64,000 nucleotides of DNA, from positions 94,625 to 158,624 of the forward strand of contig JAJNQB010000009.1 in NCBI GenBank assembly GCA_021155045.1. Reading direction: 5' to 3'. This DNA is from Arcticibacter sp. (lineage in GTDB: Bacteria > Bacteroidota > Bacteroidia > 2-12-FULL-35-15). Below are positions 7,117 to 15,963 of this stretch, piece after piece (the first letter of the stretch is position 1; every line of letters starts with the position of its first letter). The position numbers and the translations under genes are program-made. A model generated the notes under the pieces. It did no database searches, was not told the DNA's origin, and saw nothing but the letters and a program-made list of their open reading frames with translations.

Positions 7117-8787
7117 ATGCAAAAACAATACGATGTTATTATTGCAGGTGGTGGTTTAGCTGGGCTAACACTTTCTATTCAATTAAAAAAAGCAAATCCA
7201 ACTATTTCCATTTTGGTTATGGAGTATCGAGATACGATAGCGCCTGTTGCTGCTCATAAAGTAGGCGAATCTACAGTAGAATTAGCAACCCATTACTTTC
7301 GTGAAGTTTTAGATTTAAAAGCATATTTAGAAGAATTTGAATTACCCAAGCATGGGTTACGTTTCTTTTTTAATGATGGAAAAAAAGATGAATTATCAAA
7401 CCGTGTTGAATTAGGTCCACGATTAAAACTTCCAGTGCCAAGCCATCAGCTAGATAGAGGGACATTTGAAAATTTTTTAGAAAAACATACCAAAGAATTA
7501 GGAACAGAATTTTTGCTTTCGGCTCGTGTTAAAGATGTTGAGTTTGATGAAGCAGGACATACTGTAATATTTAATCACCACGATGAAGAAAAACGATTAA
7601 AAGCTCGTTGGGTGGTGGATGCAACAAGTAGATACAGCTTATTAAAACGCAAATTAAAATTTGAGAAAAAAGCACCACACGATGTAAATGCAGTTTGGTA
7701 CAGAGTAAAAGGTGTTGTGGATATTGATGATTGGAGCGAAAACAAAGAATGGAAAAATTTTCTTGCTCCTAAACTTCGTTATTTAAGTACAGTACATTTT
7801 ATTGATAAAGGTTATTGGCTTTGGGTAATTCCTTTGGGTTCGAAAAACACAAGTATTGGAATTGTTGCCGACCAAGATATCCATCCTTTTGATACAATTA
7901 ATACATACGAAAAAGCTGTTGAATGGATAAATAAAAACGAGCCTCAAGCAGCAAAATTTGTTTGCCCGCCAAAAGAAGAATTACTTGATTTTAGAATATT
8001 GCGCCATTTTGCACACGATAGCGGAAGAATATATTCATCCGACAGGTGGGCAGTAACGGGTGAAGCCGGAGCATTTTTGGACCCTTTTTATTCGCCAGGT
8101 AGCGATTTTATTTCTTTAAACAATACTTGGTTGAGCGATTTAATTTTACGCGATATCAGCGGAGAAGATATAACCATTCGTACTCAAATATATGAACAAA
8201 CTCATTTACGCTGGTTTGAGAGTTGGTTACCAATTTATCAGGACAAATATAAATTAATGGGCAGTTCTCAAATTATGGTGATGAAAATATTTTGGGATTG
8301 GGCTATTTATTGGTCGGTACCATGTTTGCTATTTACAAACAAAGGCTTTACTGATTTAAAAGTTTTAAAAGAACTATTTGTTTCTGAAGATGGTGTAGGG
8401 CGCAAATTTCAAAATTTAAACAAACGTATGCAAGATTTGTTTTTACAATGGTTACCATACGAAAATAAAATTTTTAATAATCGTTATATCGATCCTTTTG
8501 ATTTGATGTATATGCGTGAATTTCAGGAAGGAATTGAAGTTCAGCATGGAAGCTCAAAAGCATTATTAGTAAAAATTACTTCTAATGTGAAGATGCTCGA
8601 ACAAATTGCAGCAGAAATGTTTCGTATTATTAGTAATGAGGTAAAAGGTACGCCTTCGGATATGAAGGTGAATCCTTATACAATAAGTTTAACGGAAGAA
8701 ATAGATACAACAAGTGAATTTGCTTTGCCGGTGGATGAGTCTATCAAAAAAGATGTAAGTGTGATGTGGTTTTCTCAAAAAAAATAA
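7117..8787 (+). CDS. FAD-dependent halogenase-type oxidoreductase
   Basis: 556 residues. The N-terminus is a FAD-binding Rossmann motif (DVIIAGGGLAGLTLSIQLKKA), followed by KVGEST at about residues 48-53 as in flavin-dependent halogenases. The halogenase signature WxWxIP is present as WLWVIP at about residue 234, and GEAGAFLDPFYSPGSDFI is the second FAD segment. The family includes tryptophan, phenol and pyrrole halogenases but also dehydrogenases, so halogenation is not proven. The next gene begins one base after the stop, and a BtrH-domain protein and a methyltransferase follow, suggesting specialised metabolism, possibly a flexirubin-type pigment. The aromatic polyene synthase genes are not in the window. 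Confidence 0.8.
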   Translation: MQKQYDVIIAGGGLAGLTLSIQLKKANPTISILVMEYRDTIAPVAAHKVGESTVELATHYFREVLDLKAYLEEFELPKHGLRFFFNDGKKDELSNRVELGPRLKLPVPSHQLDRGTFENFLEKHTKELGTEFLLSARVKDVEFDEAGHTVIFNHHDEEKRLKARWVVDATSRYSLLKRKLKFEKKAPHDVNAVWYRVKGVVDIDDWSENKEWKNFLAPKLRYLSTVHFIDKGYWLWVIPLGSKNTSIGIVADQDIHPFDTINTYEKAVEWINKNEPQAAKFVCPPKEELLDFRILRHFAHDSGRIYSSDRWAVTGEAGAFLDPFYSPGSDFISLNNTWLSDLILRDISGEDITIRTQIYEQTHLRWFESWLPIYQDKYKLMGSSQIMVMKIFWDWAIYWSVPCLLFTNKGFTDLKVLKELFVSEDGVGRKFQNLNKRMQDLFLQWLPYENKIFNNRYIDPFDLMYMREFQEGIEVQHGSSKALLVKITSNVKMLEQIAAEMFRIISNEVKGTPSDMKVNPYTISLTEEIDTTSEFALPVDESIKKDVSVMWFSQKK

Positions 8788-8788
8788 A

Positions 8789-9583
8789 ATGAATTCACAC
8801 AATCTAATTTTCGAAAAGATGGAAAAGATCAAAAATCTTTTTCAAGAGACGAAAGATTTTGAATCTAAATCAACTGATTTTTCGGAAGTACATGCCTATT
8901 TGCAAAAAGTGGACAATGAATTTAGTTCTGTTGCTTATGAAGCTATTGCTATGGCACTTGCAGAGAAAGATTTATTAGAAAATAATGATTTAAAAAGATG
9001 GAACACTTTTGTTAAAGAAAATTCTTCTAAACATTCTTCTCAAATACATGTTGGTTTAGGTTGGGCGCTTGCTAAAGAAAATAAAAACATTCAAGAATTT
9101 AAATTATTAATTTCATCTGATATGATTTCTCGTGTATTGGATGGAATTGGTTATTACGATGGCACATTTAAAAATCGGGCTACAGTAAAAAATAAAAAGA
9201 TAAATGAAACAATTGATGATTCACATTTAAAATATTACGACCAAGGAATAGGAAGAAGTATTTGGTATTGTAGTTCTGGAAGTATTGAAAGAGCAAAACA
9301 GATAATAGAATTTTTTTCTATTGAACGACAAATAAATATGTGGAGAGGACTTGGTATAGCAATCTCTTATGTAGGAGGATTTGATGAGGATGTGTTAGAA
9401 GAAATTAAAAAAACTTCAGCACAGTTTTTACCAGAAATAAACGTAGGGGTTGCAATTGTTGCAAAATCTAGATTACAAGCAAATACACTAAACAAAGATA
9501 TTGAACTTATTTGTGATAGTTTTTTAAATTTGTCGGCTGAGAAAGCTGCCAAAAAAGTGGAAGATATGGATTTAGTAATATAA
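8789..9583 (+). CDS. DUF1702-like protein
   Basis: 264 residues, no signal peptide or membrane segment. The stretch YDQGIGRSIWYCSSGSIERA, then EFFSIERQINMWRGLGIAISYVGG, matches the hallmark of DUF1702 proteins (GIGRSLW ... WxGxGLAxAYxGG), which are known from enediyne and other natural-product clusters but have no defined reaction. The gene directly follows the halogenase-like gene with a one-base gap. Assignment rests on motif recognition without a search. Confidence 0.6.
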   Translation: MNSHNLIFEKMEKIKNLFQETKDFESKSTDFSEVHAYLQKVDNEFSSVAYEAIAMALAEKDLLENNDLKRWNTFVKENSSKHSSQIHVGLGWALAKENKNIQEFKLLISSDMISRVLDGIGYYDGTFKNRATVKNKKINETIDDSHLKYYDQGIGRSIWYCSSGSIERAKQIIEFFSIERQINMWRGLGIAISYVGGFDEDVLEEIKKTSAQFLPEINVGVAIVAKSRLQANTLNKDIELICDSFLNLSAEKAAKKVEDMDLVI

Positions 9584-9660
9584 GGGCAGTTCTAACAATT
9601 AACATTTCACTCTATTGAGAGGTGCAAGAAAGGTAATTGAAAAACACAATTTTTAGAAAC
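9582..9660 (+). repeat. Interspersed repeat, copy 1
   Basis: Starts AAGGGCAGTTCTAA and continues with ATTAACATTTC, CTATTGAGAGG and GTAATTGAAAAAC. The same ordered segments recur at 15619-15716, and the leading 14 bases recur inverted near 26046-26062. It overlaps the last bases of the DUF1702 gene. No coding capacity. Confidence 0.6.
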
Positions 9661-9668
9661 AATAAAAA

Positions 9669-10067
9669 ATGAAGAAAGAAGAATTACCTCAGGATGATAG
9701 CGCTTTAAAAGTAATGACTCGAGAATTGTGCTATGTAAAAGATGAAGATGGAAAATATACAACAGGCTTGAGTACAGGATGGGAGGTTAAACGAGAAGCA
9801 TTAGACAATGCTTGGGAAGATATAAATGAAAGAGTAGAAGATGCTAGAAAAGCTGTTGCTGCTGGAGAGAAAAGTCCGATCCATTATTTTATGGAATTAA
9901 AATTAATGGATTTGCCTGTTTTAAAAGGTTATACTGGTTTTTGGGCTTGGTCGATAAAAAGACACATGAAACCTACTGTATTTAAATCATTGAGTGAAAA
10001 AAAACTAAGCATTTATGCAAAAGCATTTGAAATTACAGTTGAAGAATTAAAAAATTTTAGAGGTTAG
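9669..10067 (+). CDS. Conserved small protein of unknown function in a BtrH-type locus
   Basis: 132 residues, soluble, rich in charged residues. The segments STGWEVKREALDNAWEDI and HYFMELKLMDLPVLKGYTGF suggest a compact helical protein. I do not recognise a named domain. It lies between the DUF1702 and BtrH genes in the same orientation, 86 and 94 bases away, so it probably belongs to the same pathway. Confidence 0.65.
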   Translation: MKKEELPQDDSALKVMTRELCYVKDEDGKYTTGLSTGWEVKREALDNAWEDINERVEDARKAVAAGEKSPIHYFMELKLMDLPVLKGYTGFWAWSIKRHMKPTVFKSLSEKKLSIYAKAFEITVEELKNFRG

Positions 10068-10117
10068 TATGAAATAGCCATGCACTAAACGTGCACAAAC
10101 AGCAATGAAGATAGTAT

Positions 10118-10140
10118 GTCGTCCGTCTCAGGCGGATGAC
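10118..10140. repeat. Short hairpin in the gap before the BtrH-domain gene
   Basis: GTCGTCCG ... CGGATGAC pair with a seven-base loop, and the run is richer in G and C than its surroundings. No T run follows, so it is not a typical terminator; it may be a REP-like remnant or mRNA processing site. Confidence 0.4.
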
Positions 10141-10160
10141 AACTAAGAAAAATATCACAT

Positions 10161-11186
10161 ATGAATAAAGAAAAAGAATTTAAACATATACAAGCAGCAC
10201 ATTGCGAAAATGGAGCAATCACAAGTTTATTACGTTATCACGGATTAGAATTTATGACAGAACCTCTTGCTTTTGGAATGGGTTCCGGCATTTTTTATTT
10301 ACACATTCCTTTTTTAACCATTAGTAACGGACCGGCAATTACATATAGGAGTATGCCCGGATTTATTTTTAGCAGAACATGTAAGTCGCTTGGAGTAAAA
10401 GTTACTCGAAAAAAATTTGGTAACAATGAAAAAGCAGCAAAAGATTTTTTAGATAAAAAGATGGCAGAAGGAGAGCCCGTTGGTTGCCAAGTTGGCGTTT
10501 TTAATTTACCTTATTTTCCTCCTGAATATCGTTTTCATTTTAATGCACACAATTTAATTGTCTATGGAAAAGAAAATGGGAACTATTTAATTAGCGACCC
10601 TGTAATGGAAACAGTTACTACCTTATCAGAAGAAGACATGATAAAAGTACGTTTTGCAAAAGGACCACTTGCTCCTCACGGTCATGTTTATTATCCAGAA
10701 AACGTACATTCTGTAACAGATGATATCATTAGAAAAGGAATTGTAAAAGGAATAAATAGAACTGCAAAAGAAATGCTGCACATACCAGGAAGTATTGGTG
10801 GTGTTTCAGGGATTGCATATACATCAAGACAAATAAGAAAATGGAGAGATAAATTAGGACCGAGAAAAGCAGGATTATATTTAGCACAAATAGTACGCAT
10901 GCAAGAAGAAATTGGAACAGGAGGGGGAGGTTTTCGTTTTTTATATGCAGCATTTTTAGAACAAGCTTATAATTATATACCCAACGAACAATTATTAAAA
11001 GTATCTGAAGAGTTCACAAAAGCAGGTGATTTATGGCGCGAAAGTGCTGTGCAAATGGGCAGAATTTATAAAGGGAGAACAAATAACAACCAAGCAGATT
11101 TTGAAGTATGTGCCGACTTGCTTTTGAAAATTTCTGATATTGAGAAAAATGCTTTTCAACAATTAAAAAAAATAAAATTGCAATAG
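10161..11186 (+). CDS. BtrH N-terminal domain protein (acyltransferase-like)
   Basis: 341 residues. The N-terminal half matches the BtrH domain: AAHCENGAITSLLRYHG with the conserved Cys of a papain-like fold, FGMGSGIFYLHIPF, then HFNAHNLIVYGKENGNYLISDP with a conserved His and Asp. In butirosin synthesis BtrH moves an acyl chain from an acyl carrier protein to the product. The C-terminal half is helical and follows the DUF4872 arrangement. Here it probably transfers an acyl or aromatic group in the pathway shared with the halogenase-like and methyltransferase genes. Substrate unknown. Confidence 0.75.
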   Translation: MNKEKEFKHIQAAHCENGAITSLLRYHGLEFMTEPLAFGMGSGIFYLHIPFLTISNGPAITYRSMPGFIFSRTCKSLGVKVTRKKFGNNEKAAKDFLDKKMAEGEPVGCQVGVFNLPYFPPEYRFHFNAHNLIVYGKENGNYLISDPVMETVTTLSEEDMIKVRFAKGPLAPHGHVYYPENVHSVTDDIIRKGIVKGINRTAKEMLHIPGSIGGVSGIAYTSRQIRKWRDKLGPRKAGLYLAQIVRMQEEIGTGGGGFRFLYAAFLEQAYNYIPNEQLLKVSEEFTKAGDLWRESAVQMGRIYKGRTNNNQADFEVCADLLLKISDIEKNAFQQLKKIKLQ

Positions 11187-11382
11187 AACGGCCTATAATA
11201 TGAATTTTATGAACTCATATTTTTAGGTATAAAAATCACTGTTTTCAATGGTTTCTGGTTCTTAAAATGAGTATATTCTCTTTTTTGTAGAATAATTACA
11301 AGTTCAATTTTAAAATAATGGCAGTAATTTTGTTTTATAATTTCCAATTAACATTAGTATTAACTAAATAAAACCCAAAGCA

Positions 11383-12201
11383 ATGAAAAAAATTATTTTA
11401 TTAATCATAGTCGGAACAATTTCATTTAATAATCTTTTTGCTCAAAAAGAAGTTAAATATGAAAAGCTTTATTATAAAGATCTTAAAATTGAAACAACAG
11501 ATTTAATTATCGAAATTGATAACGCAGTATCTACCGCAGGAGAAACAAAATTCAAATTAAAAATTACCAACAGGACAGGCGATTATATCATGTATAAGCC
11601 AGAAGAAAGTAAATTCATAATTAATGGGAAAGAAGAAAGAATAAAAGAAAAAGCAAAAATAATTGCTCCGAATGATTATGCAACATGGATAATCAATTTG
11701 AAAGGCCCAGGCTATAATAGTATTAAAAATTATACGTATGAAGTTGATGGCTTGTATAAAATCTCATCAAATCCTACTGTTGTAGCAGCAGCCGATTTTA
11801 AATTACCAGCATCTCAAAACGATTTTAATGCCGGAGGATATAAAGTTGTTGTAAATAAAGTTTCAAAAGAAACAGATAAAACAGAAGCAAAATTTGATGC
11901 AGCTTATAATGGAGATAAAGTAGGAATAATTTTTCCTTCAAAAGCATCCGTTGAAATGCCTGACGGAAAAAGCTATGCAAACGGTAATACAAAAGAAAAA
12001 CCTATTTTGCTTATGAAAGGCGAAAAAGAAAGTTTTAAATTGCAATGGGATAGAATGGAAGGTGGAAAAAATATGGATATGCAAAAAGTAGATATGATGA
12101 TAAAATGGAATGGCACTTTTGCAGAAACAACACCTGAAAAAATGAAATCAGAAAAAGTTTCATTTGAATTTGATGAAGTTACAAGCAATGCTAAAAAATA
12201 G
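11383..12201 (+). CDS. Secreted protein of unknown function
   Basis: 272 residues with a signal peptide (KKIILLIIVGTISFNNLFAQ). The rest alternates strands and loops with repeated beta-sandwich-like segments such as TKFKLKITNRTGDYIMYKPEESKF and WIINLKGPG, suggesting an Ig-like or DUF4139-type periplasmic protein, but I cannot name the family. It ends shortly before a strong terminator, so it is probably a single-gene unit. Confidence 0.65.
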   Translation: MKKIILLIIVGTISFNNLFAQKEVKYEKLYYKDLKIETTDLIIEIDNAVSTAGETKFKLKITNRTGDYIMYKPEESKFIINGKEERIKEKAKIIAPNDYATWIINLKGPGYNSIKNYTYEVDGLYKISSNPTVVAAADFKLPASQNDFNAGGYKVVVNKVSKETDKTEAKFDAAYNGDKVGIIFPSKASVEMPDGKSYANGNTKEKPILLMKGEKESFKLQWDRMEGGKNMDMQKVDMMIKWNGTFAETTPEKMKSEKVSFEFDEVTSNAKK

Positions 12202-12233
12202 TATAGCTCAGCTTTTACAAAAAAATTACTATT

Positions 12234-12268
12234 AAAAAGCATCAACCAAATTGGTTGATGCTTTTTAT
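12234..12268 (+). terminator. Rho-independent terminator
   Basis: GCATCAACC ... GGTTGATGC (nine base pairs, five-base loop) flanked by A5 and T5 runs, thus potentially active on both strands. It lies 30 bases after the secreted-protein stop. Confidence 0.85.
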
Positions 12269-12336
12269 TTTAGGATAAACTTTTATATTAGCTACCAAAG
12301 TTTATCTTTGTAAAAAAATAAAGCAGAATAGAATTT

Positions 12337-13407
12337 ATGAAATTTTTTAAGAAAGAAAAAAAGACAGCTTTTGAAGCAATTGAATATGCACAGTGGATAG
12401 CACATGCGCCAATTGTTTTTCAAGCTACTCGTGTTTTGAGAGATTCTGGAATCATGCAAACTATTGCTGATGCTGGTAAAAACGGAATTTTGTTAGAAGA
12501 AATTGTAGAAAAAACAAAAATGCCTCACTATGGAGTTCGTGTTTTGTGTGAAGCAGGTTTAGGTATTGGAGTTTTATTATGGGATGATAATAAACGCTTT
12601 ACACTTACTAAAACAGGTTTTTTTATTTTAAATGATGAGATGACTCGAGTAAACATGGATTTTGTGCAAGATGTATGTTACAAAGGATTATTTAATTTAG
12701 AAGATTCCATTAAAAATCAAAAGCCTGAAGGATTAAAAGTTTTTGGAACTTGGAAAACGGTTTATGAAGCACTGGCTCATTTACCCGAAAAAGTTAAAAA
12801 ATCTTGGTTTGCTTACGACCATTTTTATTCTGATGATGCTTTTCCAATTGTATTACCATTAGTTTTTAAAAATAAACCTAAAAAATTATTAGATATTGGA
12901 GGTAATACCGGGAAGTGGGCTTTACAATGTGTGAAATTTGATAAAGATGTAAATATTACTATTGTTGATTTGCCAGGTCAAGTTAATATGGCAAAACAAA
13001 ATATAGAAAAACAAGGATTTGCAGATAGGGTTTCGTTTCATGAAACGAATGTTTTAGATGAAAATCAGAAATTGCCAAAAGGCTATGATGCAATTTGGAT
13101 GAGTCAATTTTTAGATTGTTTTTCTGAAAAAGAAATTATTTCGATACTTAATCGATGCCATGAAGCAATTAATGATGATGGCTTTGTTTATATTTTAGAA
13201 CCTTTGTGGGATTGCCAAAAATATGAAGCAAGTGCATTCTCATTGCAACAATCATCTTTGTATTTTACTACAATTGCTAATGGTAACAGCCAAATGTACC
13301 ATTCGGATGTATTTTTGAATTGTGTTAAAAATGCAAAATTAGAGGTAGTTGAACAAATTGATAATATAGGCGTTAGCCAAACATTATTAAAATGTAAAAA
13401 AGCGTAA
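12337..13407 (+). CDS. Class I SAM-dependent methyltransferase (O-methyltransferase type)
   Basis: 356 residues. An N-terminal winged-helix dimerisation region (TRVLRDSGIMQTIADAGKNG, LEEIVEKTKMPHYGVRVLCEAG) precedes the catalytic fold with motif I LLDIGGNTGKWAL at about residues 184-196, an acidic residue after the second strand (ITIVDLPGQ), and VYILEPLW. This is the layout of small-molecule O-methyltransferases. Similar proteins of this length occur in flexirubin-type pigment loci, and with the BtrH and halogenase-like genes a role in pigment methylation is plausible but unproven. Confidence 0.8.
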   Translation: MKFFKKEKKTAFEAIEYAQWIAHAPIVFQATRVLRDSGIMQTIADAGKNGILLEEIVEKTKMPHYGVRVLCEAGLGIGVLLWDDNKRFTLTKTGFFILNDEMTRVNMDFVQDVCYKGLFNLEDSIKNQKPEGLKVFGTWKTVYEALAHLPEKVKKSWFAYDHFYSDDAFPIVLPLVFKNKPKKLLDIGGNTGKWALQCVKFDKDVNITIVDLPGQVNMAKQNIEKQGFADRVSFHETNVLDENQKLPKGYDAIWMSQFLDCFSEKEIISILNRCHEAINDDGFVYILEPLWDCQKYEASAFSLQQSSLYFTTIANGNSQMYHSDVFLNCVKNAKLEVVEQIDNIGVSQTLLKCKKA

Positions 13408-13409
13408 TA

Positions 13410-13961
13410 CTATTTCTTTTTTGTTCCTTCAGCATTTTTTGATTCTTTAAAGCTTTGATTTAACTTGCTTTTTATGTGTGCTGTATATTTTCCGTGCGAA
13501 ACAAATACTCCCTTATTTACATCGTAATCAATTAATGCTATTGGAAAATCCAAATAATAATCATCTGTAACGGTTTTTTCTTTGGGCATTTCTACTTCAA
13601 ATTGAAAAACAAAAATTGGTTTTATTTTTACATCTTTGGGTAGTTTTGTTGAAACTGAAATTATTCGAGTAATATAACCAGGTTTTGAAACTTCAATGGT
13701 ATAATAAGAATCCTTTTGTAATTTTAATGTAAATGTGTGATCGTGATGCTCAATACTAGTAATTTCTGTAAGCTCCATTTCTTCATTTTCCATAAAAAGC
13801 CTAACATTTACTCCATCCAAAGGTAATTTATTTGAAAGGGCTATCCCATTAATTTCAAGACAAATTAAACTATCGTTGTAAATATTTTGAGCCGCTGATG
13901 TATAAAAATTTGAAATAAATATAATTATAGCGAATAGCTTGATTATTTTGTTGTGATTCAT
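13410..13961 (-). CDS. Secreted protein with a carboxypeptidase-regulatory-like domain
   Basis: 183 residues; signal peptide IIKLFAIIIFISNFYTSAAQ. The central part (INGIALSNKLPLDGVNVRLFMENEEME ... YTIEVSKPGYITRIISVST) resembles a peptidase-associated or carboxypeptidase-regulatory-like beta-sandwich domain common in exported Bacteroidota proteins. The gene converges on the methyltransferase gene with only two bases between stops and lies 11 bases downstream of the lipoprotein gene. Function unknown. Confidence 0.65.
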   Translation of the reverse strand: MNHNKIIKLFAIIIFISNFYTSAAQNIYNDSLICLEINGIALSNKLPLDGVNVRLFMENEEMELTEITSIEHHDHTFTLKLQKDSYYTIEVSKPGYITRIISVSTKLPKDVKIKPIFVFQFEVEMPKEKTVTDDYYLDFPIALIDYDVNKGVFVSHGKYTAHIKSKLNQSFKESKNAEGTKKK

Positions 13962-13972
13962 TTTCCCCCCTT

Positions 13973-14461
13973 TTATTTTTGCGAACTTAATAACGTTGAA
14001 ATATTATTTTTTATTGTTATAACACTACTAGGTTGATTCTTTAGCATATTTCTGTTTTGTGAGTATAAAACAATTTGAGAACCTTGTTTTAGCGATAAAA
14101 TAGCACTTACTCTATATGTTATTTCTGTATTAACGCTATCCGTATCTATGTGTCCAAATAACAATTCGTTATCAGCAGGAGATGGAACTCCTTTTTTTAC
14201 ATCAACAACACTTACATTTTCGCCATTGTTGGTTATTTTTTCTAAAACAAAATAATAATTTGGAGCATTACTTTTAATAGTCCAGTTTATATATATTTTA
14301 CCTTGAATAGGTTTTGCCCAAAAGCTTTTTAAATAACAAAAAGAAGTATCGTTTGTTTCTTTACTATTTTCAACGGATACTGTATCTTTTTTAGTTGCTA
14401 AACAAGAGCATAAGAAAACAATAAAAAGGATAGGTAGATACTTTTTTACTCTAATTGTCAT
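13973..14461 (-). CDS. Lipoprotein of unknown function
   Basis: From the ATG at 14461 the product starts MTIRVKKYLPILFIVFLCSC, a lipoprotein signal; a TTG two codons upstream is an alternative. The mature part reads like a fibronectin type III-like fold (SFWAKPIQGKIYINWTIKSN, FVLEKITNNGENVSVV, VNTEITYRVSAIL). It overlaps the end of the upstream secreted-protein gene by 11 bases and precedes another secreted protein, so three exported proteins form one operon. Role unknown. Confidence 0.65.
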   Translation of the reverse strand: MTIRVKKYLPILFIVFLCSCLATKKDTVSVENSKETNDTSFCYLKSFWAKPIQGKIYINWTIKSNAPNYYFVLEKITNNGENVSVVDVKKGVPSPADNELLFGHIDTDSVNTEITYRVSAILSLKQGSQIVLYSQNRNMLKNQPSSVITIKNNISTLLSSQK

Positions 14462-15203
14462 AATCAAAAATTAATAGTTTTGTTCTGTAGTTAATTTGTA
14501 AACAGGTAATTTCAACTATTAATAGTTGAGAAGGAAGAAATAAACCATCAATTTTTATAATTGTATTTGTTGGAAACTCTTGTTCCATGATAAGTTTTCC
14601 TGAAATGTCGTACATCCTTATTTTCTCTATTGTTTCATTTGTTTTGATATACACATTATTAGTATGATAATATATTTGATACGTGTTAGCGTTTTGGTTG
14701 CCCAGAATAGCAGTAGTAATTGCAACGGAAAAATGAATAACAAACCTTTCCTTATTAGCATTATAGATTCCAGTGTCTGAAACAGTAAAAGAATAAGTCG
14801 GGTTATTTCTAATGTCCTGAATATAGCCTGTTTCTGTATCTTCTAAAGAAATTAAAATATTGCTTGCAAAAGCACCCAATTCTGTGGCGGTAAATGTATA
14901 ATTGCCTATGCTACCAACTTTTGTAAAAAGCACGATTGTTCTATCTTGGCAAAGAGGAGGTAGTGCATTAATAGAAAGGCAAGAAATACTATCAATTTTT
15001 GTATAAATAGCTGGCACAATCGGATTTGAACTAAAAAATTTCCAAGCATCGCAGCTGGAATCAAAATTTTCGGTGGCTGTACTTAAAAAACGAACAACAG
15101 TTTCATCAGAATAAGTGGTATTCTGAATTTTAACTTTTAAGGCATCTGTAATAGAGTAAGAAGTTGTAAAGGCTAAAGAAAAGATTAAAGCAAGGAGCGC
15201 CAT
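14451..15203 (-). CDS. Secreted protein with a degenerate C-terminal sorting-like domain
   Basis: The frame is open to an ATG at 15281, but the usual signal peptide begins at the ATG at 15203 (MALLALIFSLAFTTSYS), so I choose that start. The extra 26 codons coincide with a long hairpin repeat. The end (YIKTNETIEKIRMYDISGKLIMEQEF) resembles a T9SS sorting domain, though the final Lys/Val motif is weak. It heads a three-gene operon of exported proteins. The start codon lies in the 3' arm of the hairpin and might be sequestered. Function unknown. Confidence 0.6.
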   Translation of the reverse strand: MALLALIFSLAFTTSYSITDALKVKIQNTTYSDETVVRFLSTATENFDSSCDAWKFFSSNPIVPAIYTKIDSISCLSINALPPLCQDRTIVLFTKVGSIGNYTFTATELGAFASNILISLEDTETGYIQDIRNNPTYSFTVSDTGIYNANKERFVIHFSVAITTAILGNQNANTYQIYYHTNNVYIKTNETIEKIRMYDISGKLIMEQEFPTNTIIKIDGLFLPSQLLIVEITCLQINYRTKLLIFDYDN

Positions 15204-15279
15204 TCTAATTCTTTGGTTACGAATTATCACCCCGATAGTAAGTGCCAAAAACGAATTAGTGTAATACAGACTGCGCTCC
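15194..15279 (-). repeat. Long hairpin element, copy B (overlaps a start codon)
   Basis: GGAGCGC (15194-15200) pairs with GCGCTCC (15273-15279), CTAATTC (15205-15211) with GAATTAG (15253-15259), TTTGG (15212-15216) with CCAAA (15245-15249), and TTAC with GTAA around the loop. The plus strand loop includes ATTATCACCCCGATA. Base and loop match copies C and D, while the stem bases are different but still paired. On the minus strand the 3' arm contains the ATG of the secreted-protein gene. Confidence 0.75.
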
Positions 15280-15618
15280 ATTGCTTTAAAGATTTAATAA
15301 GTTGAATATGTTTACATTCAAATATTCTTTCTAAAAACAATGGGGTGTTCCTACCTGTATTCAGGAAATCGTTTTCAAATGAGTATTGAGTATTAAAATA
15401 AATTTATTGTGTTTCGATGTATATACATACTTTAACGATGAAAATAATAAAAGGTTACATGAATGAAATATTTATTGAAAAATAGTTTGATAGAGATTAA
15501 GAATGTTATTTCGACTGAAAGGAAAATTCCATGTTCCCGTTTCTAGTAATATATTGTGCCTAGGGCACTCCGTATGTTTTGCGAAAATAATTTTGTAAAT
15601 ATACCATAGCTATCTATT

Positions 15619-15716
15619 CAAGGGCAGTTCTAAAAAATTAACATTTCAATTGCCATCTATTGAGAAGGGTTGGGGGTGTAATTGAAAAACGCTATTTTTA
15701 AAATTGCCCTTATTAA
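15619..15716 (+). repeat. Interspersed repeat, copy 2, with inverted ends
   Basis: Begins AAGGGCAGTTCTAA and ends AAAATTGCCCTT, giving imperfect terminal inverted repeats (AAGGGCAGTT against AATTGCCCTT). The internal segments ATTAACATTTC, CTATTGAGAAGG and GTAATTGAAAAACGC parallel copy 1 at 9582. The size and inverted ends suggest a small non-autonomous element. The rest of 15282-15618 shows nothing I can assign. Confidence 0.6.
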
Positions 15717-15732
15717 TTAATATCAAAAAAAA

Positions 15733-15813
15733 GAAGCGCAATTTGTGTTGAGTTTTTGCATATATCACCCCTGATACGGAAAAACTCTGGGTACACAAAT
15801 TATAATGCGCTCC
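15733..15813. repeat. Long hairpin element, copy C
   Basis: AGCGCA (15735-15740) pairs with TGCGCT (15806-15811), ATTTGTGT (15741-15748) with ACACAAAT (15793-15800), and GAGTTTTT (15750-15757) with AAAAACTC (15780-15787). The loop contains ATATCACCCCTGATA, whose TATC and GATA can form an extra small stem. On the minus strand the hairpin is followed by eight T, as in a terminator, although it is unusually long. Only the ends and loop resemble copies B and D. Confidence 0.75.
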
Positions 15814-15872
15814 AAATATATATTATACCATATTTATTTTCCTTTTTGCGGTTAATCCTAATTTTAAAAAGA

Positions 15873-15948
15873 GGAGCGCAAGTTTAATTCTGAACTTTTT
15901 GAAATATCACCCCTGATAGTTCGATTGAGTTAAACTTATGCGCGCTCC
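15873..15948. repeat. Long hairpin element, copy D
   Basis: GGAGCGC (15873-15879) pairs with GCGCTCC (15942-15948), AAGTTTAA (15880-15887) with TTAAACTT (15930-15937), and GAACT (15892-15896) with AGTTC (15918-15922). The loop carries ATATCACCCCTGATA, identical to copy C. It lies 16 bases after the stop of the small membrane protein (minus strand) and on that strand is followed by TCTTTTT, so it may also end that transcript. Confidence 0.75.
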
Positions 15949-15963
15949 AGTATGCTTTTACAA

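Noticed and set aside
7050..7259. 69-codon hydrophobic frame before the halogenase-like gene
   Set aside because: It overlaps the FAD-binding start of the halogenase-like gene in another frame and shows no conserved features.
15733..15948. Hairpins C and D as ordinary terminators
   Set aside because: T runs follow on the minus strand, but the stems are far longer than needed and the shared loop and base sequence are not explained by termination alone.
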